64,000 nt of DNA, taken from contig JAAHFX010000001.1 in the NCBI GenBank assembly GCA_010672785.1, positions 186,001-250,000 on the forward strand. Direction: 5' to 3'. Shown here one piece after another: positions 61,901 through 64,000 of this stretch (positions are counted from its first letter, which is position 1; each line of letters begins with the position of its first letter). The DNA is from Sphaerospermopsis sp. SIO1G1. Its GTDB lineage: Bacteria > Cyanobacteriota > Cyanobacteriia > Cyanobacteriales > Nostocaceae. A model generated the notes under the pieces. That model was given only the letters and a program-made list of their open reading frames with translations, was not told the DNA's origin and made no database searches. The translations under genes were made by a program, and so were the position numbers.

Positions 61901-64000
61901 TCAAATATCAACCTGGCAAGACAGTAGCCAAATTAACCTGAATGCACCAGGAGAAGTAGCAATTCTTGCCCCTGGATACAGTAACGAAATTGAAGCTGCT
62001 GGTTTCTATGAATTAGCCACAGGGGTTGTCAGTCAAGATGTCACATTGAAAGTACGCCTAGATAGAGTTGGCTTTGTCATTGAAGCTGATGTCACCTTAG
62101 CCCAAGCTGATACCACAGATAACCAAAGCGTAGGTGATTTAGTCACTGACTTACAAAATGCTCTAGAAGCAGCTACTTGGACAGTTATCTCCTCAGACGA
62201 CACAACCACCCGTCCTATTAATAGTACCTACAGCGGCTTTAGCACAGCGGAAATGGAAGTGAAAATCCGCGAAGGTCGTTTATTACTCACCAGTGCTTAC
62301 GCATTCAACCTCATTCAGAATGGTTCTACCAACGCCAACCTGCTTGGATTTACTAACCTCACCACTGACTTAACTTCCAGCCTACCCTACACAGTCCAAG
62401 CAACTGGAACTGGTTCAACAGTCAGTATTGGTTCACCCACAGCCAGCAACGGTAAATTGTATATCGGTGGTAAAGTCATTGCTGACACCGCTATCAACCT
62501 CTACAGTGGTACATCTCCAGATAGTTTAGATATTGATATTGATTTAGACTCCACCGGTTTATTAGAAACAGCCAACGGTTCTATTAACCTGAATGTTGGT
62601 GAAACTGGAGTGATTAAAGGTGACATTGTCGCTGGTGGTACAGGTTCAGATATCACTCTCACCGCCAATAAATCCCTAGAAATACAAGGTAGTTTAACAG
62701 CAGATGACCAAATTCAACTGACTGCTGGACAAACCGTAGTTGCTGGCGAAACCAGTATTCAGACCTTGGGAACTAGCAAGATAGATAGTAGTTCTCTGCA
62801 AATTACAGGTTTGAATGATGTCATCATTGACAGCACCATTGGTGAAAACAGTCCTAACCTCACCAGTATTAATATCGCTGCTACCTCTGGAGATTTGACC
62901 TTAGCAGCAACATCTGGCAGAGTCTTTAGCGATGGTAATATCAGCCTCACAGGTAACAACGTCAACATTGATGGGGTATTACGTCAAACCCAAGGTGATG
63001 GAGACAGTACCACCACAGAATTAGTAATTTCTGCCACAGATACAGCTACCTTAAGTACAGACCTAATCAGTCAAGGTTCAGTGAGTATCACTGCTGGTAA
63101 CAAAATTACGGCATACAACGGTCAAATATTAGTACAGGGTACAGGAGAAATTCTCACCCTCAATCAAACCAACGCCAACGGTAGCATTGATTTAGGTCGG
63201 ACAATTCAAGTAAATGGCAACTACGAACAACAAGGTTTAGATTTACTCACCGCTGATAACCTCACTCTCACCAGTACAGGTACAGTCAATATTAATTCTG
63301 GTGTCCGCCTCTTCACCAGTGCTGATAACAGCAGTATCAATGTTACAGGTGATGTCATCAACGTCGTTGGTTCTCTATCCGCAGGTGCTGATCTCAATAA
63401 CAATGCTCGCACCTGGACAGGTAAAGCAGCTACCATTAACCTCAACGCCACAGACTTAGTTACCTTTGGTGGTGCCGGTGCAGATGGAACAAACATCGTT
63501 ACTCGCGGCGGTAGTGCAGCAGCAACAGGCAATATTAACATCAACGTCACTGGTGGAATAAATCAACTGGACTTCTTGATGAACAGTCTCAGTTCCATTC
63601 AAAGTGACACCACCGCCCGCTTCGGTGAAACATCAACCTTAGTCTTTGCTAATGACACAGATACCACTATTGACATCAACGCCCAAGGTGACGTTGAGAT
63701 TGACGGTTTAATTCAAGCTCATGACGACAACGCCGACATTACCATTGACAGTGCAGGTTTATTACTAATCAACGGTTTCATCCAAGCTGAAGATACCCTG
63801 ACATTAGATGGTGGTACTAACGCCGATGGTTATGGATTAATGCTCACCCCATTAGTTTACAAAGATAGCCAAGGACGGTTAGTTAATAGTGCTGGATTCT
63901 ACATCAACGCCAGTGGTGAATATGTGGATGAAACTGGCGCTCTCTTAGCAGTTGGTGCAACACCAGTATCTACCACAGAAATCCTGGAAAATCTCACCCG
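40965..64000 (+). CDS. giant repetitive DUF4347 protein, at least 7,678 aa, runs off the window
   Basis: One reading frame opens at GTG 40965 (the first start codon after an in-frame stop at 40851) and shows no stop in any stretch I translated up to 64000, so the 3' end is missing. Order of parts: DUF4347 domain (residues about 20-185); beta-helix-like sequence; about ten HGxxxGDxVTY repeats (nt 42966-45390); a long array of about 64-residue Ala/Gly/Ser-rich units (about 47040-53900); further beta-rich sequence; paired NKIYRY repeats (57714-58140); then filamentous-haemagglutinin-like sequence rich in GGxxxI and IxxNAxxD patterns. No classical signal peptide is at the N-terminus. The composition (rich in Asn, Asp, Thr, Ser, Gly and poor in Cys) suits a secreted calcium-binding adhesin or S-layer-like giant, perhaps type I secreted with a C-terminal signal beyond the window. 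Function is inferred only. Confidence 0.88.
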   Translation, partial: MLDNNSFPNNSASTGSNANPLDPLNQITNPNEILFIGSDISNYQHLIDGVNPNVQVYKLDSNHQLSDISNVLAGYSNLDAIHFVTHASDNNVQLGSQILDSSTLSNHTNDLTVWGNALNQNGDILFYGCNLAANEGLDLIQGISNITGADVAASNDLTGASNLGGDWDFEANTGAIETGVAFSSSTITGYDDSVFASLSGNLSGTNSYGNLIAAGPAKNPDDVTFSGDVTLTGDVTIDVVGDFTLGSGFTISGDGVGVRDNLTINSTDKVTIGGFIGGSGFQNLTINAPKIEILSTGIISTRVIDETVVTPNWETDASTGDSGTITFKSSANAKDFPDLLGIADIQSAVLINPEITVSGKLLSHVLDSDTETAGNIKITGEDIAQRLGGVTTIFGYSDKSVDIDLTSATLKGADVVVTGAAEDFNPFSQAPEWVQKAFIEPTTSASAYAINNFTIPISAQVRGSVANITVDGTNIDASGKVEITTSATVDSSVKAISIIGTQPTAAQRAISRFAGAYGQAKGDAQTLVTGNSSIDAGGNVTISSNTATTAKVLAQVYGNLSQQNIINSPGSQTAANADEKGFSLAIANTTTVSKALVDTNVAINSGGNVNVKADGTVKTEGKAQTSIFLDGSAGIGIGVNWDNTTVDSTVNGSITAAGTFVGKNIDLSKVGSDTITIADHGYETGDKIVYDNGGGVSIGGTTNAANQNAGLINGETYTVLVVDKDNFKLTKSEALDIDNSNVDSNVTHSLTPLNGFFIDPSTKIDPNTDEITVTSHGFTTGQKLVYGGDNGGTEPDELVAGNEYYVIFTGVNTFKLAYTLDAAATGEEIDFGGSGSGDGQIFNYYEQVEKTVTPTTTVVDDSLTVTGHNFYTGQIVNYSPDATNPIGGLSERGYFVIRVDENTIKLADTGQDAEEGTAIDITESATASSPTFTYMESAFQFDPSDSAIVDKDNNTIKLQDHGFTLGQSLLYEVDPSVLTTQDIPINLSFDPTTGEGVDIPNTAFDIPDTLTITNHGLANDDLVTYVKGTQLIGGLTDNTPYKVQVIDADTIQLLDVSTSAVQDLTSIGDGTLDKGSSILTKTIGSSSDVNTGNTIFILDHGFVDDDVVTYNQTGTTGIVGLTENTDYKVKVIDDNNIQLLDNSDDSVIDLTTSPTGNGEATLTKASAIVEGQLPQTIASEDIILGTITITDHGFNSGDFVTYTSNNVIGGLTTNTEYIVGVIDSNTIVLLDTTKVEVIDLTSAGDGTFVKQKATVADDSVTVEDTITIANHGFTTNDYVTYKTEVSDTTIGGLTANETNRYQVQVIDNNTIQLFDTVDFEVANLTSVGTGELKKSGIDLDLETITIESHGLTGGETVTYQIGYLGETSTVITGLQAEKQYQVEYVDDNTIKLIDPDDGSTANLQAAGTGRLHNLRTTRSVIAGDTAIRGLTNQETYNAVVIDKDTIQLVEEGYAEAIDAAPILFDVTGVTGTHTFKKPGESTNGISITSLLEASNKAVSKGSTGSSPKWRDLLSNPALMTTAGANALTRPGTAKDIIKGKTDGKNSNDEVTKKYNKMDSSKSWSWGLSLGLNVYEHTVTTNLGTDAVIRSANDLTISANITQKQQIIVEAATSKETTSYETQGTDGTKNKKSANAVAIGVGLGFYTNTAKTNVYASGVNAGIDAVGSISITSDITYPFLLDFKKDFNFKDTPVDASGNLTLLIKDVLLDGRLGFPKRILNSFVTTKNKGSLELGKDANGASTGKTQFIKGGKWGIAVSADFSSYNNTSQAIVYDGAKINQIDDIFYRNDNQSVLVDAKTNMTMLNASGIIQLDIAFDQAFRAAYKKDLTEMFNFFGNRAKSGVGASVMTNIINNTTTARIGDAARIHTGALGEGLDVKAKEDIFWLSLVQGGGDAESFGFTGSAVGVRQTSDTTAQIEGGAMITGGSVAVNAESDNQRFSIVGSVQRTDSLGAGIGVAVHVINRNTKAIIGKDQDDNNQTIGSANIDVASVDLDAKNTGNFWGFTLAGAYSTKPAPGVKVEEQNDFGVTLAGNVSLNFIGDVAKAYINDNGTFVTSGDITIDAINDSFIGAFSGGFAIGGNTQVSPNVGLFGAYSRNGINNRTKAYIIGANKVEANNITLNADHDVTIIAGAAGVAGSRVSTTSGGTAFNVAGSVSQNVVDNETEAFFQNIGTVDATGDIKLTANDTSKIYSISGVVGVSIADSSGVATVEPQGGFGSNNNGVTFGFAAATNEIDNTIKAYFDNVVGVNSNTTDSGSITIEAISNAEIYTFTLGGSVSVTNSSPLSSFGNSVSIAGAGAGSGNTVKNTVHAYVNSSAVNTKTSSKSLKIKAEDTSKIQADSGGFGVALSKATSGNATAVSVGLSASVNKIENSIKSYINNSRVVALGNVELEATSTANIRALSMGGAISGGSANGGDISTVVAFAGAGAGSGNEVKNTIIAAIENLSTVTSTGSVNLTATDKSKILADAGGVSIGVALSDGGNKVPISLGASISNNKIENSTKAYIDNSAVNSTAGGVNVTAKFEEADGGNNIDALSIAGGVSVANQGYSGAAPSNGSVNTVSLAGVGAGSYNTIKNTVEASILNGSDVDAKENITVTATDTSKIVADAGGVGISYSRSLIGNNVGVTASVGASVGDNDIDNTIQAFIEDTNTTVDSDNGGVTVSASSTATIENLVVGGSVAVGSGGSLATSLAGGGAGGYNEINNTITAAIKDSAAVTAKEKISISATDTSTINSIAAGGALTAVAAGADKPSLGVAIGVAIAENTIDNKVSAYIDNAKVSSSNNDIDITADSDATIDAVSVGVSIAIGAATKTATSIALSGGGADAKNYILSDTNAYIKDSTIDNVTDVNLKAENTSEIEATVVVLSLSTNVAIGGAVANNFIGYNKDGTKTDTSTIDVRAYIENSNITARGDLTQTATFGRADRDTITARVGTGSAALAGTLLGNRVLRTALVVSALLNAINAQVGNARQQQAGSNTQAPDQSFAGSGAGAEADNKVAARVQAFILGNGSTAISANNVTLTANDVTKIKADVGAVSIAVSAANQRNVAASIGVSLARNTIKNTVEAYINQSTTTPANHTVTATGTLTLEAISNATINANAVGVSISGSVSRGSADGQKIAVALSGVGAETTNDIQNTIKAYVNNSTIIANSGLTTIKAKDTSTINADAGAGSLGFSWANSAQSTGVSVSIGVGLARNTVDNTVSAYLQNSAASSTGNNISITADSTADITTISTAVSIAAQLSNQGAAFSGGGAEATNVILTDTNAYIKDSTISDVGDLTLTATSDDTITASVVAVSIGASGGTGSGGTTGGVSIGASVARNFIGYKYDFDTLSVTTDTHQVRAYIEDSSITARGALSATATSTGNITARVGAGSLGVAAKGTTNISASGAGVLADNQIGSQVKAFISGDGASGITATSVTLKANDTSTIKSFIGALSIAASFTGTTNVAASIGVSLSRNDIDNEVEAYILNADNTVTATSGVLTIEAISDATIDTDSVAVSIGAAFGGSTGVALSGAGAEATNDINNTIQAYISGSTIVANSGLTTIKAKDTSKITADAGGGSLAFSAGNTAVSISVGVALARNTVDNTINAHLTDSTISSTGNSLSITADSEATINAIAVAVSISAALGSTGVALGGGGAEATNVILSDTNAHITNSNITDINNVTLTAESDGTIDAAVVAIAGSGGATAAAAIGGSLAKNFIGYKRNGDQEDYQVRAYIQGSSINARGALSATSTAKETITADVGAGALGIAATGSFSISVVGAGAVAENEIAAEVKAYIDGDGTSGIYANSITLTADDTTDITARVGAASVGVSFAGDLAIAASIGVSLARNDVDNDVHAYIQNADNKVEARSGSLALTAIESSTITSNAVAVSVSIAVSGEDFISGALALTGVGAESTNIINNSVKAYVQESIIETKGATSSDIKLDAQNTSSISALAGGVAVAGSGGPSLSASGGIGVSLARNLIGYNSIGDNSGKGNEVLAFIKNSTATSAGDIKIYADNTETIDTVSFAGSVALAISAVGLSVAGAGAESTSKMSSNVHAYMENTGATAGVDVDIKATSDSQVTKAHTVGIAIAAVIGLGGSISVAASNVTNEIENSVQAYIKNTTDKTITATTGNVLISADVERAKIADVTAVAVSVAVDTSGGGFAFAGGGVGLYNTVNNDVDAYISGPTTVNATSGDVKVLASEDVFLSSDATVVAIAVSVISASLGVAIVENKINSSIKAWVDDDSSTTWIATNPATDLTTIINSVNTTVHADSIADIDKTLTAGVSAAAVGAAGNESEASIKTEVKAYVEGTKLKSTGDVEINSTANNKARASANGGAFGGLAVTAMVSHVNLGKGNDNDELEAIIGNGTQVEANTLRIAARSTDDLLATSVAAGGGFVAAGGAKSTLNNDFSTISKIGENAQVTVKTLNITSSHSQDSDSAANSLSYGVISGSGAGVKNTIDTKANVDIGKNATVTSDNIIINAINKINKDEFIDDKVNAPSALFQGNLSASAVAPGGLTVLESKTDIDADALVNIGESANITANGTNSSPGLIRIETLNEVTAFDSVTIEQLGVVGLAVGISEINSTTNAGVNLNRATIENKTGDVYLTSRTDSSLLPSTNLYVGQIGGINAADARTTTNANNTINVEGSTIKGSDVKLYAGRDSFEVSNLLDSSANSEQTLLALSGATIPVLDATINENNIINVKDYTDSSNSQNNVSSKIQALEDVNLVAPEGLGGNDRAEVSGTVINVAIPPYGFNIKDVPSQPSVNDNVYSTTQVNIGENTVIEAGINNKTAVLIKPLTLNSVEQLASSKLDTQLSAQEKTDLGLSADTIYEYARLDIDNITFSISNGTVIQVANNANDGGTVGNYYQYKPLTTNAADEIILQNENFADTTRWEDLGATLTTEEQAAFTVYSSDVTVDLKTQLTDKFYVIKPQDLDTVTLTYANIGNSLLAQRETILDWMESHASDAEAIARYQVQLAELDATITEFGLFETVQVDGEDVQVVKKEYDGIFLNLPKIYAAPGSIFIQADSMSATDFTSFIGNRLQARAGAEIDISNETPFNMIVDDTIIRDNRRVTVVDGQYTVLQPGNVYVNNILAGGASVDVVSNTTLVKFGDTVYKYIGTDNKKITLSEVSYDTDGDWTATADDAATFVANAAQNKFIAESKNINIVQNSEDNASAYDTGTFVVSDKLNQDLYVTGDVINEAGDLFIDNKEGSINITGEIRAENVTIKAAQDFNLNTDDWLHTNQDPRQYIDYDAARALVFNQSGTADSETFNSSEINNIGGQNLTTAIDRNESAIVAQGAVSITGRYLNVNGLVQSGVSNIELDIASTFNPGNKTQSFIDDDGNTLAGISFGTENVPLDGYFDADQNAIVVEDIVPQGGRITLAGQVFSTGNGELKVASGFANVDIDNQSDYKLILNRIDTTTNRQGSITIIDTTNNTSPTKVEYVVNADKIEETSFTGALTPGQNGEVPTIVYTADGAATEYAFTDTIQYDPTTGLQYVWTEGQEKTRVVVDKYEKNSFNLLGFDWDALSPDNDPPDETETNFRDDTPLLESESLVAGSGTIPAYSISYEQKVDNSVDLVKDTSQVRDIATNKIYRYVGDNADIALYQDFGDTTRWSDTDTTSSSSITDAANNKFDSNYRSSEPDGSISLVKDTTEVRDIGSNKIYRYIGGDTSVVLYQDFTDTTKWSDTGTTSSNSITNRTEDKYDSNFINRSRTTENWTTGGGWLRKKTYHTKVTTITGLKDYYTHTLQADKPIDITFVEGQSTPTININSKNDVYLQGNIETPDSGNFSITTTTGSVTSASTQAASATIFSTINNVNVGGDFQAFIEGSSNTLDLTAGGNVDVRAVSIDNQSSEFVLGTIAAGGNVIIGANNGITADTTSSLVSGQQIELYANSGAIGTSTTQPIRVNSTIGVTAQANGDIYLLETAGDMNLATPSEGTGDLVSVKSTTGDVYLETTDGSVVDGFTENPSLSSQLVGKTLDPVVQEQIDLGTFSAESLQYPLSASLYQFLYPTLQFEGVTQSLSSSENINISGDDITIKAGGSNGQLGSISDRISIDLSGGYDSLSTANKQVLATANASDVMGVTYELYTYNGAGETGYDLDSADFTTSDWTKLDINYTTNTNRSTVQEEDVSQNQTVLVQYTATEYGVYKYLGTTTATLDLAQQAYGDITLWEKIAANHDTETGRNIELTTGQLVQNKAGIEHILLQLVDDIDITATSNLTVDATDAVAVQSTNSMNIEHLKAGGDVRLEAGGDIIDNETDGTAAITSTSGDLLLKAQGEVKGATTDNPLRVSIATDGRLDAEVVSNMYLQQVAANTLYIDQVNVGGNAEIEATNAGMLVNLISATGSVDLQAQNNILSANQSNELNVQGSSINLQSTQGSIGAFTNYVDVDLLTNGAINATASQGDIYINSLSDLKVSKIEAGFDVGLRSLASIIDTGDNTADVIGRNINLETTGSVGAVGDVLEINTDSVNDGELTVNSGADVYVEETTDDLFVNQVDAVGDADIKVISGDMRVGSITADTLDLDANNGLVIYGAVTTAGAMNMVAGTSRLSNYDDYLEVGLPADLYLKTLQPDNFSLFLTGTITSNADDAIVDLGFSDDVILRGNINVNGNNSDLNIRSEGWVYVESFLTVQDQIDIAGGYQADGTSTNGANADGSSVYVETTSRINSLQAGSGITLKGAQDVDILGAVVAGGTIGANGVTWAGDDSTVTVTAGEQAFIDTGLLASKAVTINGGTAGADDNNLSVLVTPAGGATAAGLTGDNSGGLVTINSTGDIEMMGTLVAGGQLNQTFDNNGNLQSQTVTWGTEYGEIDINVQGQAFIGGNTVNAQDEAIETGGYLFANDRIEIDGGTHSSGTGVYVQAASELITNQADSDIEINATQDADIQGLLLPGGAVTQIRDINGEYIGRVTSNFGGDSTIKITSGEQVRIGQTLEAGKQIDLVGGTYPVESGVDNSGKGIVLFGSTQISTWQDSSQINLNAPGEVAILAPGYSNEIEAAGFYELATGVVSQDVTLKVRLDRVGFVIEADVTLAQADTTDNQSVGDLVTDLQNALEAATWTVISSDDTTTRPINSTYSGFSTAEMEVKIREGRLLLTSAYAFNLIQNGSTNANLLGFTNLTTDLTSSLPYTVQATGTGSTVSIGSPTASNGKLYIGGKVIADTAINLYSGTSPDSLDIDIDLDSTGLLETANGSINLNVGETGVIKGDIVAGGTGSDITLTANKSLEIQGSLTADDQIQLTAGQTVVAGETSIQTLGTSKIDSSSLQITGLNDVIIDSTIGENSPNLTSINIAATSGDLTLAATSGRVFSDGNISLTGNNVNIDGVLRQTQGDGDSTTTELVISATDTATLSTDLISQGSVSITAGNKITAYNGQILVQGTGEILTLNQTNANGSIDLGRTIQVNGNYEQQGLDLLTADNLTLTSTGTVNINSGVRLFTSADNSSINVTGDVINVVGSLSAGADLNNNARTWTGKAATINLNATDLVTFGGAGADGTNIVTRGGSAAATGNININVTGGINQLDFLMNSLSSIQSDTTARFGETSTLVFANDTDTTIDINAQGDVEIDGLIQAHDDNADITIDSAGLLLINGFIQAEDTLTLDGGTNADGYGLMLTPLVYKDSQGRLVNSAGFYINASGEYVDETGALLAVGATPVSTTEILENLT
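41025..41540 (+). other. DUF4347 domain with His86/Cys129 dyad
   Basis: The N-terminal domain starts EILFIGSDISNYQHLIDGV and includes IHFVTHASD with His86 and LFYGCNLAAN with Cys129, then GADVAASNDLTG and GGDWDFE. In cyanobacteria this domain caps very large repeat proteins. The His-Cys spacing of 43 residues is close to the CHAT proteins in this window (42 and 45). Confidence 0.75.
42966..45390 (+). repeat. about ten tandem protein repeats of about 80 aa (HGxxxGDxVTY)
   Basis: Units start near 42970, 43266, 43540, 43820, 43990, 44245, 44520, 44755, 44990 and 45220. The consensus is DTITIxxHGFxxGDxVTY, then IGGLTxNxxYxVxVID, then NTIQLLDxxxxxVIDLTSxGxGT. The middle copies (43990-44990) are most alike; the first and last are diverged or partial. 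Confidence 0.8.
47040..53900 (+). repeat. long array of about 64-aa units with a V-x-A-Y-I core
   Basis: More than 30 units, spaced about 185-200 bases, each carry a core such as NTVEAYI, NTIKAYV or TNAYIKD, flanked by ITADSxATI-type and SIGVSLARN-type segments. Positions of cores include about 47275, 47674, 47890, 48470, 49280, 49975, 50165, 50391, 50581, 51370, 51560, 52312, 52501, 53290 and 53865. Predicted structure is a repetitive beta solenoid. Confidence 0.8.
49611..52877 (+). repeat. higher-order repeat: three superunits beginning NFIGY
   Basis: Superunits begin with a NFIGY codon run at 49611, 50937 and 52080, and the next related start (NLIGY) is at 52878. Lengths are 1326, 1143 and 798 bases. 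The first two contain the same ordered set of six small units; the third has four. Matching segments are about 80-90 percent alike at DNA level by eye (for example 50390-50490 against 51558-51658). Confidence 0.75.
57714..58140 (+). repeat. two-copy tandem repeat, 213-bp period (NKIYRY units)
   Basis: GTCAAAGACACT at 57723-57734 and GTTAAAGACACT at 57936-57947 mark two copies 213 bases apart. The encoded units share VKDTxxVRDI, NKIYRYxG, LYQDFxDTTxWSDT and TTSSxSIT. Weaker relatives occur at about 55560, 56310 and 59440. Confidence 0.8.

Noticed and set aside
41585..63550. Many minus-strand ORFs of 60-212 codons opposite the giant gene
   Set aside because: They arise because the repetitive Thr/Ala/Ser/Gly-rich plus-strand frame rarely yields stops on the opposite strand. 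They are Leu/Val/Pro/Ala-rich, lack start signals and follow the same repeat period.

Overview
The window reads as chromosomal DNA of a filamentous, heterocyst-type cyanobacterium (order Nostocales). The evidence is photosystem II genes (psbA, psbZ), many HIP1 octamers (GCGATCGC), heptanucleotide tandem repeats of the STRR kind known from heterocystous cyanobacteria, low G+C, and gene families typical of that group (CHAT/TPR, WD40, MASE1 kinase, DUF4347 giant protein). There is no rRNA, no CRISPR array, and no recognisable insertion-sequence transposase. One tRNA (Gly-GCC) is present.

Layout. 1-5.3 kb: a small hypothetical gene, then an SGNH-type membrane protein followed by an MBOAT acyltransferase, probably a glycan O-acylation pair. 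5.8-6.9 kb: psbA encoding D1 with Gln130. 7.0-11.8 kb: nucleoside hydrolase, EF-hand 5'-nucleotidase and a divergent urea transporter fused to EF-hands, a plausible nucleotide/urea scavenging group. 12-15.3 kb: ACT-domain malic enzyme and murA (possible ATT start). 15.8-20.6 kb: exported TPR-CHAT protein divergent from an exported leucine-rich-repeat protein. 20.6-31 kb: M48 peptidase, esterase, DUF2555-like protein, coaBC, MASE1 histidine kinase, amino-acid-type ABC binding lipoprotein, and a DHH-CBS-tRNA nucleotidyltransferase. 31.1-32.6 kb: psbZ, ribH, tRNA-Gly. 33-39.4 kb: an accessory island with a CHAT-WD40 gene split at an A10 run, two toxin-antitoxin modules (VapBC-like PIN and TacAT-like GNAT/DUF1778), a 46-residue orphan ORF, a conserved hypothetical and a flavin-dependent halogenase. 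40.0 kb: an unrecognised protein closed by a strong terminator.

41.0-64.0 kb is one uninterrupted reading frame (GTG at 40965) that leaves the window without a stop: at least 7,678 residues. It has an N-terminal DUF4347 domain with a His/Cys pair spaced like the CHAT/caspase dyad, then about ten 80-residue repeats, then a long Ala/Gly/Ser-rich array of about 64-residue units with a nested higher-order repeat, then beta-helix/haemagglutinin-like sequence. The reading frame was checked by translation at intervals, not at every codon. The minus-strand ORFs opposite this gene are shadows of it.

Intergenic regions are rich in short MITE-like palindromic elements and heptad repeats, listed individually. 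Domain and family assignments come from motif recognition by eye; no database search was possible.
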